Shown one piece after another: positions 40,047 through 50,635 of a stretch of DNA of 64,000 nt; within the stretch, counting starts at the first letter, position 1; each line of letters starts with the position of its first letter. The DNA is taken from the NCBI GenBank assembly GCA_013399875.1, contig VXAZ01007517.1:1-64000 (forward strand), read 5' to 3'. This DNA comes from Gymnorhina tibicen. Lineage: Eukaryota > Chordata > Aves > Passeriformes > Artamidae. The position numbers were made by a program, and so were the translations under genes. The notes under the pieces were generated by a model that saw only the letters and a program-made list of their open reading frames with translations, had not been told where the DNA came from and ran no database searches.

Positions 40047-40742
40047 CCGTGCCCCAGCAGGACCCTCACGAACAGCAAACTGGAATGGCAGGGATGAACA
40101 CAAAATCCCAGGTGGTAGATGAGATGTATCAAACTCCACAGCTGTAGTGGGAGCCACAGGACATCTCGGCAGGCAGGGGTGCAGAGCTACACTGTAATGA
40201 AGGCTCAGAGCAGCAGCAAAGGAACGGTGGGGGCTGGGCAGCTGCAGTCCGGCTCCCAGCAGGGCAGGGAAAAATGGGCTGGGGATCCTGGGGTTTTTCC
40301 CTAGAGGCACCCGAGCAGATGGTTAAAAGTCCCTCTTTTAGTGAGGTAGGGTGTTAATAAGGTCCCAATGCAATGACTGCTCCCCTGAGCAAAGCTCCAC
40401 TCATGGTAGAAGAAAGGCAGCAGAAGGCAGAACCCTGCAGTGGTGATAAATTCTCCCCACAGAAACTGCACCCTCTCTCCCCTCTGAAAGCCAAGAGAAC
40501 AAGAGGGCTAGGGGCTCCACCCAACCTCCCTTTTCCAGTCCAAATCTTAGGGCCCTACACAAGAAAACCACAGGTAAAAGAGAGTAGCCGGCTGGACTCC
40601 TCCCCTGACCCGTGGCTATGTCTTTTGTCTCCCTTAAGTATCCAGTTGTTACTGTCTCCTAGCAACACGTATGGGGGAAAATTGCTTAAGAAGAAAAAGA
40701 TAAAAAAACCAAAACAAAAGGAGAACTCCTAAAACCCCAACA

Positions 40743-41233
40743 GGTCTCAGTCTTGGAAAAAGTGTTGCCCTCATGGACCCCTTCAGTCAGGAAAGTCCCA
40801 TAGAAGAGCTACACCACTGGGTTTTCGGATTAGTCCCCAGGGCTCATGGCATTCACAGTGAACTGGAATGCATCCTCCAGCAAGTCCAGTAGTTTGTGCG
40901 TTAAATTCACTCGCATCTTGCTGTGGTTGTTCAGCAGATCTAAACATGTTCCTCAAGAGTTTCAGCGCTGCAGAAGGGTCTACGAACTTACGCCACGTCC
41001 CCAGCTTTAATGCAAAGAGACACTGAAGTTCTTGAATGAACACAATATTTCTTTTTCCAATGTGACTGTGACAACTTTCAGTCACATTCTGTGGGAGGGA
41101 GTACCCAAGGACCAGCCTCCAGAATTCTGGGAACTGAAACAGAGACTGTATAACACCACTAAACCAACACGTATTTCCAATATTTTTCATTCCAACAGGC
41201 CAGTCACCCACTCTTCTCTAGTCATTCTGCCTC
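40743..41233 (-). pseudogene. USP28P: USP28 processed pseudogene, upstream half
   Basis: Minus-strand readings include GDWPVGMKNIGNTCWFSG (the Cys box, with the catalytic Cys codon still present), FVDPSAALKLLRNMF, QPQQDASEF and, after a frameshift, KLLDLLEDAFQ. A stop follows within the GD*SENP region, and then LFYGTFLTEGV up to KTET. The residue just before the Cys-box region is a stop where USP28 has Trp (ND*RR). The sequence resumes exactly across the LTR: ET on this side, F-G-Q on the other. Similarity is to USP28 rather than USP25 (YSLPQNV, FVDPSAAL). The copy starts inside the coding region, so it is truncated at both ends. Confidence 0.9.
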
Positions 41234-42783
41234 AGATAAGCAGTCAGAGACCTGCTGAGCCGCTTAGATGCTCATAAATCTATGGGACCAGATGGGATCC
41301 ATCCTAGGGTCATGAGGGAGCTGGCAGATGAGCTTGCGAAGCTGCTCTCCATCATTTACCATCAGTTCTGGCTCACTGGGGAGGTCTCAGATGACTGGAA
41401 GTTGGCCAATGTGACGCCCATTCACAAGAAGGGCCGGAAGGAGGATCCGGGAAACTACAGGCCAGTCAGCCTGACCTTGGTACCTGGCAAAGTTATGGAA
41501 CAGATTATCTTAAGTGCCATCACACAGCACCTACAGGATGGCTGGGAGATCAGACCCAGCTAGCATGGGTTTAGGAGGGGTAGGTCGTGCTTGGCCAACC
41601 TGATCTCTTATGATCAGGTGACCCGCCTGGTGGATGTGGGAAAGGCTGTGGATGTTGTCTGTTTGGACTTCAACAAGGCCTTTGACACTGACTCCCACAG
41701 TAACCTCCTAGAAAAGCTGGCAGCCCACAGCTTGGGCAGGCACACTCTTTATGGGGTTAAGAACTGGCTGGATGGCCGGGCCCAGAGAGTGATGGTGAAC
41801 GATGCTGCAGCCAGTCACTCGTGGTGTCTCTCAGGGATCTGTGCTGGGGCCAATTTTGTTTAATATTTTTATTGATGACATGGATGAGGGTATTGAGTCC
41901 ACCATTAGTAAATTTGCAGATGACACCAAGCTGGGAGCATGTGTTGGAAGGTAGGAGGGCTCTGCAAAGGGACCTGGACAGTCTGGATAGATGGGTAGTC
42001 CAACAACATGAAGTTTAACAAGTCCAAATGCCGAGTTCTGCACTTTGACTACAACAACCCCCTGCAGCGCTACAGGCTGGAGACAGAGTGGCTGGACAGT
42101 GCCCAGGCAGAAAGGGGCCTGGGTGGGTATTGGTCGACAGCCAGCTGAACATGAGCCAGCAGTGTGCCCTGGTGGCCAAGAAGGCCAATGCCATCCTGGC
42201 CTGTATCAGGAATAGTGTGGCCAGTAGGACCAGGGAAGTCATTCTTCCCCTGTACTCGGCACTGGTGAGGCTGTACTCACTGGTATGAGTACTGTGTCCA
42301 GTTCTGGGCCCCTCAGTTCAGGAAGGACATTGAGATGCTTGAACATGTCCAGAGGAGGGCAACAAGGCTGGTAAAGGGCTTGGAACACAAGCCCTATTAG
42401 GATGACTGAGGGAGCTGGGGTTGTTTAGCCTAGAAAAAAGGAGACTCGGAGGTGACCTTATCACCCTCTACAAGTACCTGAAAGGAGGTTGTAGTCAGGT
42501 GGGCTCAGTCTCTTCTCCCAGGCAACAACTGACAGAACAAGAGGACACAGTTTTAAGCTGCACCAAGGGAAGTTTAGGTTAGATGTTAGAAAAAAATTCT
42601 TCACTGAAAGAGTGATTGTGTGCTGGAATCGTCTGCCCAGGGAGGTGGTGGAGTCACCATCCCTGGATGTCTTTAAAAAAAGACTGAATGTCAGTGCCAT
42701 GGTTTAATTGATGAGGAGGTGTTAGGTCATAGGTTGGACTAGATGATCTTAAAGGTCTTTTCCAACGTAGTTCATTCTGTGAT
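41234..42783 (+). mobile_element. CR1 LINE, 5'-truncated, with degenerate reverse transcriptase
   Basis: This is a sense CR1 of about 1.55 kb. Translation in shifting frames gives the RT core: MGPDGIHPRVMRELADELAK, then FWLTGEVSDDWKLANVTPIH and DPGNYRPVSL. These are followed by VCLDFNKAFDT and the catalytic FADD at 41913-41924 in FADDTKLG. Stops (for example after EIRPS) and frameshifts make it inactive. The 3' half is non-coding CR1 tail, ending in ttcattctgtgat. The 5' end abuts the USP28 copy at about 41234. CR1 proteins drive target-primed reverse transcription; this copy cannot. Confidence 0.93.
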
Positions 42784-45066
42784 ATTGGTGTTATTAGGTA
42801 ACAGATTAGCAAAGTCCTGTTATGCTTATGAATTGAGTTTCATAGTTTTATGTTGTTCAGTTGGTTTAAAATACTGACACAGTATTTTTAGAGCACAAGA
42901 AACTCCTCTAGCATTTTTTAGTTAAAGCATTTTCTTTGTATTTGCTGTTACAAATGCGTGCACAAGAAATATCTTAGATTTTTGCAAGATAATTTCATAT
43001 ATAGTGAAGCAACTACATGCTGTCTTAAAAAGTCATGCTCTCTGGTTCCTCTGCCACAGGAGGTATTAAGTTTTGTTTAGAATAACTTATTTGGGACATA
43101 ATATCTGAAATTCAGAATCCAAAATTAAGAAATTTAAAAGAAAATTACTGCTCAATCATGTCTGAAGATCACAAAATGCTTGGAAGCACTCCAAAGGGTG
43201 GAGCCTCAGATCCTTTTAGTGTGCATAGCTTATGATTTCATAAGGAATGGTTCATGTGTTGGGGAGGAGTTAGCTTGAAGTCCAGCGTCAATTCTAAGTG
43301 TTTGGTACAGTTACCTGAGCAAGAGCAATTTCAGTGTACTTGGCCATTCTTCAGTATGAAGGTTAAGGTTTTTACGTAGTTAAGTTAGTTAATGTTCGTG
43401 CATTCCTTTGACCTGTACAGGTTCTCTCCTTGGTCAGCACTGCTCTGAGATGCCCTGCAGCCTGGAGAAGTCAGGAGTTGTTTGCTGCATGCTTTGGGGC
43501 TGCACTGTGCACTTGGCCTCCTATGAGCACATTTTAGATTCCAGCTGCAGAACTGACTGGCTGTTGTGTTTTTCTCATCTGTGTTCTTTTACAAGTGCAA
43601 TTTCTATTTCTTCTCGTGCAGTAGTTATATTCCGCTTTTAGCATCTTTCTGCTAAAATGAGGAATCAGCAAAGTGCTGTCCTAACACCTGCCAAGTGGTA
43701 CCTCTGCACCTCAGCAAAGCAGTGGATAAGGCCTGCAAACAATGAGGCATGACAGAGATGTTATAAGCATCTTTGCACAAGCCTCAAAGGCTTAGCTGTA
43801 ACTTTTTCATTTTTTGAGGGGGTGTGGTATATGTTTGTTTATAGTTACTTATTAGTTCTTACTTTGGATCTGGAGTTGTATCTGTCTTAACTCAAGAGTA
43901 ACTCTTAAAACCCATAAAAAGGCCCCCACTCCAGGTGGATGATTGAAAGTAATACTGAGTGGTCAAATACATAATTGCAGCAGTGCAAGAGCGTGTCCTT
44001 TGAAGAAGGTACTTGAAGACTTTTTTTCCTCTTCCACAAGCCCCAGAAGGTTTTCTTTGAGGGCAGGAGCCTTTTTATTCAGTTTCCATTGTAGGTTGCT
44101 GCTTTGTCCCATCTGATGCTGCAAGCCTGGATGGCCAGATAAGAACTTTATTCTTGTGAATATATTTCAGACTGTTCTATAATAGGAATTGTGTGCAACT
44201 GGCTTCAGCCTTACCAACCACACTGTTACAGGGAATAGAGCTTAAAATATAAATGAAGACATTTATTTTTTCAGTCATCGTCAGATGGGTTCATAGTGAG
44301 TCATAGGGAGTGCTGGTGATTCCTCTTTTTAGGAAAAAGAAGGATATAGGATGAGGAAATGAATACAAGCCTTTTTATGTGGGAATCTTGTTACTGGGTT
44401 TGGTGTCTGTATTTGAGAGAGATGCTTGGGCTCCATTTGTAGCAAGCAAAGAGAAATAGGAACTTTTACTCTTGATTTGTCTGCCTCTATTTTAGTTTCC
44501 TGATTTAGGATAAAGTGAGTTTTGCTCCAGGGATGCCTTTTTCTATTACCTTACTATAAAATTGAGTCAAGATGACTGAATAACATCTAGACACCAAAAT
44601 GTGATTCCATGAATCCCAGATAGCAGCCACCGAACAACACATATAATGTAATAAGCAAGATTAAGAAGTGTGGAATTCATGTTTCAATGGACTGAGGTGT
44701 TTTACAAGAAGGTGAAGGTCCAAACTGAGTTTCAAGCTTTTGAATATTCTTTACAGAGAGAATATTTTTACTTTGGCTTCACTGTGAGCTAGAAAGTGAG
44801 ACTATATTGTTCAGCTTGTCCATGTGCTGTCCTTAAATTATTTGAGCTGTTTTCTCCTAGTCACAGCCTCCGTGTTGGATGAAATTCATGTTATCCCAAT
44901 TATCTAATGGTTTTATTTTCAAATTTGACATTTCAAGTGCTTTCTAGTAATTATTTAGGAAGGTGTGTTCCTGTATCACTTAAGATACCTATCTCATTCT
45001 ACATGCAGAAAGTGTCTGAAATACAGGTTACTTTTCACATAATGTCGCTGTTAAGTCTCCTTTCAG

Positions 45067-45398
45067 AAAATCATAGAATGATAGAATGGTTTGGGTTGGA
45101 AGGGGCCTTAAAGATCATCTCGTTCAACCCCTTGCCATCAACAGGGAACCTTCCACTAGACCAGGTTTCTCAGATCCTCGTCCACCCTTGTCTTGAACAC
45201 CTTCAGGGGTGAGGTGTCGGCAACCTCTCTGGGCAGCCTGTTCCTCACCACCCTCACCGTAAAGAATTTGTTCCTAATATCCAATGCAAAGCTACACTCT
45301 TTCAGTTGAAAGCCATTCACCCTTGTTCTATCATTTCATGCCATTGTAAAAAATCTCCAGCCTTCCTGTAGGCCCCTCTGGCTACTGGAAGGCTGACA
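45067..45398 (-). mobile_element. CR1 LINE 3' end, 5'-truncated
   Basis: On the + strand it begins with the reversed CR1 terminus (aatcatagaatgatagaatgg) and continues with 'ttgggttggaaggggcctta', 'cttgaacaccttcaggggtg', 'ctctgggcagcctgttcc' and the 'aaagaatttgttcctaatatc' block. It is better preserved than the copies in intron 1, so probably younger. It is non-coding. Confidence 0.93.
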
Positions 45399-46297
45399 AA
45401 AGGTAAAACTTCAGGTTCTTTTTTAAAATCATTAAATGTGAAATCCATTTTGTATTGGAGTTACGCAATTCCATTTAAAATTCTTCCTGCCCTAGTTAAG
45501 CAAGTCATTCAATAATAAAGATTCTTAAAAAACAGAGTGTTTCTGCTTGAATGTATGTGCAAGAGAGAGTCAGAGTGTATTCCCAGTTTCATAGTGCGAT
45601 CAGTATACACTGAATATGAATAAATTGCTTAAGAGTAAAACCAGTCCTCATCACAGGCAACATCTGGACTTGGTTGAATCATCCAAATTCAGGAGTCTAC
45701 TTGTGACCTCAGCTGTCTAAGGAGTCAATTGTGCTCCGTGGAGATCTCCCTTGTGCAGTTGCTGTACAGAGACTGCAGAGCTGCTCAGCTTACCCTAAAA
45801 TAGATGTCTATAACAGCAGGTCAGCCAAATCCCTCCAGAGACTCCACTGACTGCACTGACTAGGTCAGATACAACTTAGTTTTATGGAGCTCACACAGTA
45901 AAGCTGTCATGGTGCATCTGTCTTTCAGGTGGGCATGTAAAGTGAGTAGTCTGGAAAAAAAACCCCATGTATAAAGCATTAAAATCAACTATTTTTATTC
46001 ATTGGCATAGCATTTTTTTGTTTTATTACTGAGAGGAATTTGAAGTGTGACATTGCAGTGGGTAGTGTGAAATAGAAGTCAAATTTCATTATGGCAGGTA
46101 TATAGGGAGTTACAGTATAGGCAAAGTTACAGTGGTGTAGTGGTTTTTTTTGCATTTCTTACCTTCTATGAGATAAGGGATTTGGAGAAATGCAAAGCAG
46201 GCTTAAAATGTTAAAGAATATGAAGAAGTCTATTACTAACAGAATTAAAAGTAAAAAGAAATAATAAGAAATTAAAGCAAAACCCCCTTTTCTTCCA

Positions 46298-46858
46298 NNN
46301 NNNNNNNNNNNNNNNNNNNNNNNNNNNNNNNNNNNNNNNNNNNNNNNNNNNNNNNNNNNNNNNNNNNNNNNNNNNNNNNNNNNNNNNNNNNNNNNNNNNN
46401 NNNNNNNNNNNNNNNNNNNNNNNNNNNNNNNNNNNNNNNNNNNNNNNNNNNNNNNNNNNNNNNNNNNNNNNNNNNNNNNNNNNNNNNNNNNNNNNNNNNN
46501 NNNNNNNNNNNNNNNNNNNNNNNNNNNNNNNNNNNNNNNNNNNNNNNNNNNNNNNNNNNNNNNNNNNNNNNNNNNNNNNNNNNNNNNNNNNNNNNNNNNN
46601 NNNNNNNNNNNNNNNNNNNNNNNNNNNNNNNNNNNNNNNNNNNNNNNNNNNNNNNNNNNNNNNNNNNNNNNNNNNNNNNNNNNNNNNNNNNNNNNNNNNN
46701 NNNNNNNNNNNNNNNNNNNNNNNNNNNNNNNNNNNNNNNNNNNNNNNNNNNNNNNNNNNNNNNNNNNNNNNNNNNNNNNNNNNNNNNNNNNNNNNNNNNN
46801 NNNNNNNNNNNNNNNNNNNNNNNNNNNNNNNNNNNNNNNNNNNNNNNNNNNNNNNNNN
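46298..46858. other. Assembly gap (561 N)
   Basis: A run of N, followed directly by gcgggtgggggggggggggg and GC-rich sequence to about 47000. Reading frames that span it are artefacts. The gap probably marks sequence that was hard to read (G-quartet-like or GC-rich). Confidence 0.98.
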
Positions 46859-49205
46859 GCGGGTGGGGGGGGGGGGGAAAGGGAAAGCCCAGGGCCGGGG
46901 CCCAGAGGCCTGGAGGCCCCCACCTCCACCTTCCAGCAGGAGGGCTGGAACAAAAAGGGAAACTCCTGCGCTGCCACGCAGTTTTTATATGCAAAAGCGC
47001 AATTGGCCCAAAAGCCCATCAGTCAACTCAGGTTCAACCTATTACAAATGATTATAGAAAGTATAAATGGTTTACTGGCTGGATAGTAAGTTCTGAATTT
47101 GGTTTGTGAGAGTATGTGCAGAGATAAGGCTGTGCATGTCTTCATCATATAAAGTCATATAAAAAGCTGTAAATTAGTTTCAGATGAGCCAAAGAGTGTA
47201 AACATAAAATCAGTGGGTTTTTTATACAGTTATACTTACACAGTTACAGCATTATCCATGGGTTTGTGAAGAGGGTGGGTGGACAGAGTAAACACTGGTA
47301 AGTATTAGCCAATTCTTAGTTCTGAAAAAGTGTTTTTATGATACAGCAGGAACAAAGAGCAAAACCAACATGGTATTTTCAGTTGAACCTGCTACAAGTA
47401 AAAGCAGAAATTATGTAGGTACTAGTAATTAAACATTGCTAATGTGTGCAGGAACACGTCATTATAAAGAGCTTTCCTACTATGTCACTAATGTTTTGTG
47501 TTCTCTACAGAACAACAGTAAAGCAGACAATGGTTTCTCACCTTTCCCTACCTTGGGAATGTAGCAACCTTTCTTAGTGGTGAAGGGGTAGAGCAGCAGA
47601 GAAGATTTTTGTAGGTGGAAGATGCAATAGCACCTCTAGCAAAGGTCTTCTAACCAGTTCAAGTGTAAGAACCGATTTTGGTTGGTTTTAACTAGCCAAA
47701 TTTTCAGACAGTGTGGAGGACAACTGTCTTCTTGTACTATTGGTGGGAAAGAGAAGGTAGATGTACCTGGAATGCAAAGCAACTAGTGAGCAGTGAGAAC
47801 AAACAAGTTTAGAATGTTTTCAATGATAATTTTTCATAACCACTATAATGCATTCACCTCCAGAACTGTGAATTGAACCCAAGGATCTGGATTTTCATTG
47901 CTCCTCTCCTGTTCAGTACTACCTGAGTCTTCATATCTTCAGATTTTCTTAATGTGTGACAATTTGGACCTGTGTATCCAGCTTCCCTGCAGAGCACTGT
48001 GAGCACCAGGCCAGAAGGCAGATGATGTTTCCAGCTCTTTTTTTTGGAATGTGTCTAGGCAGAAGAGATTACAGAGATGTTTTAGAAACTGAGGAGGAGA
48101 AAATATTACTTGGAAGGCTGGTGACTGTGGTACTTACCTGGAATCGGAAGTCCAGTTATGTTCAGGTCCATATGTATTTCAGACAGAACTCCGCTAGACC
48201 TAATTCTGAACATACAAGGCAACTGATGTCTTAATAGTGTTAGTATATATTTGAACATGGGAGGAATATTGAAATTCCATTGGGTTTTGTTTTATTGCTT
48301 TGTAAGAATAGTCAACCTAACAATTAGAAATTGCTATATTTTAAATGTCAGCACCTATTCTTAGATTATTGTAGCTTGTCTTCCAGATTTTAGGAATTCT
48401 TACTCCAATTCATCTACTTCACTTTAAAGTGTCAAGAGCTTTAAAATTAATTCTCTTGCTCTTGTCCTAAATAAAGGTTTTTCGCTTGGCTTTCTTTTGT
48501 CTCTTTTGCTTTTCTTCATTCATATATTGTATCCTGTATTCCTTCCTACTGCTTGCTTTTCTTTTTCAACTCCTCCTCCTTTTCTTCATCATTTCCAATT
48601 CCTAAATGTCAACTAACTGAATGAAGTGTTATGCTTGGATTACAGTCTTTTATTCCTGTGTAACTGATTGGTCCAAGGTATTCCTGCACACACAGCATTC
48701 CTTCCCTAATGTGTTTTTGCAGATGGTCTTTTAAGTGTGGCTAGGTAATGTATGGAATCACCAGACTTGCATTTAGCTCAGCCTTTTAATTGTGCACATT
48801 TCATTAGCTTTTCTACGTAAAAATGAGTACAGGAGAAATGTAGAGTATTTTAAACTGCTGAAAGAAATCGATTTGATAATGATCCAAAGACTGTCAGCTG
48901 TGTTGTACCTGTACCTTCTCACTATGGTGTTAGAAACTTTAACCTTGACAATAAGTTCAACTTTAGACAACTAATTTTAGCAGTTATTTTAGTTGTAAAA
49001 AATTACCTGAAGCATTTCTAAATCTGATTTTGTTCCAGTGTTTTATGATGTTTACTGCTTTTTCTTTGATGTCCAGTTGGTGTTCAAAGACAGTGCGGCA
49101 GAAATGCTGGTTTGTAGTTTGTGGTTAGAATATTTCAAGGAGAGAGGAAATGCTGACTGTATGAGACTATCTGTACTACTAATCCTTGTCTCCTGTGTTG
49201 TGTAG

Positions 49206-49349
49206 GCTACCAAGTGCTGGCTCCCACTGCCTATTACGATCAGACTGGTGCCTTAGTAGTAGGCCCTGGAGCGAGAACTGGCCTTGGTGCACCAGTCAGA
49301 TTGGTTGCCTCAACTCCTGTTCTAATCAGTTCTGCAGCAGCACAAGCAG
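49206..49349 (+). CDS. PUM2: PUM2 exon 11
   Basis: The acceptor is gtgttgtgtag, with a weak pyrimidine tract, and the donor gtaaat is at 49350. It covers residues 430-477 plus one base: [20 protein letters not shown], then [11 protein letters not shown] and [11 protein letters not shown]. This is the conserved hydrophobic/Pro block before the Ser/Gly/Gln-rich part. Confidence 0.97.
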
Positions 49350-50353
49350 GTAAATATTTGATCCTGCACAGAGGTTTCTTTCACTTCTCTACTGAGCTTT
49401 AACAGTATTGTTTTCTATGCATCTGTGAAGTTTTCTAGTTTTGAAGGATATACTGTGCATGGTTGCTTTATTATTCTCTCTCCTCCTGTTCTCTGACAAT
49501 GCTGTTTCTCAGAGATGGGGTTTTCCATTTTAAATTGGAATTTACAGTCCTCTTCTCATACATACACAGGCATGTTTCTGCAAATGTTACTTGTCAGATA
49601 GGAACATTTTCTCCTTCCTCTCCCCATGCATTGTAACATGCACTTCTCATCAATCCCCTAAATGGTGTCCTCTAGGAAGCATCATTTCATTGCTTCGGCC
49701 TGGCAGAAGATGGACTGCTCTGGAGCCTTGCTATGCTTTTCTCATGAAAGTATTTTCTCCTGAAAAGTGTGGCAAGGAAAAATCTGTATATAGAATGGAA
49801 AGCAAAAGAGGAGAATTAGTTATATCAAAAGTCTCTAGTTTCCTTCTTTTTTACCAGTTGTAAGATCTAGTATTACTGAACCATTTATTGCATGTTAAAT
49901 TAAAATCCAGAATATTAACCCTGGATTAATTAACTTAATCTGTTCAGAAAATCAGATTTTAAGTTAATCTATCAGCTTCTTTCTTTATGCAGAACTTGCT
50001 TCTGACAGTAGCTGAAGATGTCTTTGAATGACTCTTTAACTGCAACTCTGCTACTGCAACTTTGGATATAAAAAGTTCAGTAAACAGTAATGTCTTATAT
50101 GTTTATACTGCAAACTCCCTCAATTACATTAACAATTCTGCAGCCTTGATTAGCCTACAACATGTGCTGTCTTCACCTTTTTTCCTTGAGTAGTTAAGAT
50201 TATGTAATACCATTAAGTCTCTTAGTCCTTTAATATGTGAATTTCTGCTTGTTTTAAGAGGGCTTCAAGGAAATACGATTTAGTTCTGAATAGTCCATTT
50301 TCAGTCAGAAATGTTCGAGAGAGTAATTATGATTGAAAACATGTGTTTTACAG
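49350..50353 (+). other. Intron 11 (no gene)
   Basis: An intron of about 1 kb with no recognised repeat. It ends at aacatgtgttttacag. Confidence 0.75.
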
Positions 50354-50635
50354 CTGCAGCTGCTTCAGCTGGAGGAACAGCAAACAATCTCGCGGGAGCC
50401 ACGAACGGTCTTTTTCGGCCACTTGGTGCCCAGCCACAACAACAGCAACAGCAAACAAATAGTAGCCTACAATCCAATTCATTTTATGGCAGTAACTCTT
50501 TGACCAATAACTCCCAGAGCAGTTCCCTTTTTTCACATGGTCCTGGCCAACCAGGAAGCACATCTCTTGGCTTTGGAAGTAGCAGCTCTTTAGGAGCAGC
50601 TATCGGCTCTGCACTTGGTGGATTTGGCTCATCAG
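50354..50635 (+). CDS. PUM2: PUM2 exon 12
   Basis: The acceptor is gttttacag and the donor gtaggt is at 50636. It covers residues 478-571 plus one base. The start is [19 protein letters not shown], followed by GLFRPLGAQ and a run of six Gln, then Asn/Ser-rich [24 protein letters not shown] and a Gly/Ser tail ending GFGSS. It is disordered, low-complexity sequence of the kind that drives RNP granule association in this family (inference). The Ala run after the junction is shorter than in mammals as I recall. Confidence 0.97.

Larger units (their letters stand above)
39540..40742 (+). mobile_element. Endogenous-retrovirus LTR (solo), inserted in the USP28 copy
   Basis: The element is 1,203 bases, starts TGTCTTGGTTTG and ends CCCCAACA, and is flanked by GGTC on both sides (39536-39539 and 40743-40746). 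Removing it restores the contiguous USP28 reading, so its ends are firm. The TG...CA ends and 4-base duplication (5 if one T was lost) indicate retroviral integration. No internal retroviral genes are present, so it is a solo LTR. Its beginning resembles an LTR family I associate with songbird genomes. Strand is inferred from that resemblance. It is GC-rich at 39780-40120, with a 31-base triplicate and two CTCF-like motifs. Confidence 0.85.
38580..49205 (+). other. Intron 10 (retrocopy, LTR, CR1s, assembly gap)
   Basis: This is the largest intron after intron 1. It holds an antisense USP28 pseudogene split by an LTR (about 38600-41233), a 1.5-kb CR1 (41234-42783), a CR1 tail (45067-45398) and a 561-base run of N (46298-46858) with GC-rich sequence to its right. 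The stretches 42790-45060, 45400-46297 and 47045-49200 are AT-rich with nothing recognised. It ends with cttgtctcctgtgttgtgtag. Confidence 0.8.

Noticed and set aside
38756..41211. A functional deubiquitinase gene on the minus strand
   Set aside because: Several stops and frameshifts, truncation at both ends and an LTR in the middle show a pseudogene.
41282..41863. Reverse-transcriptase frames as a live gene
   Set aside because: They are pieces of a truncated CR1 with stops and frameshifts, so they are annotated only as a mobile element.
46159..47019. Long minus-strand frames across 46.2-47.0 kb
   Set aside because: They consist mostly of the run of N and are artefacts of the gap.
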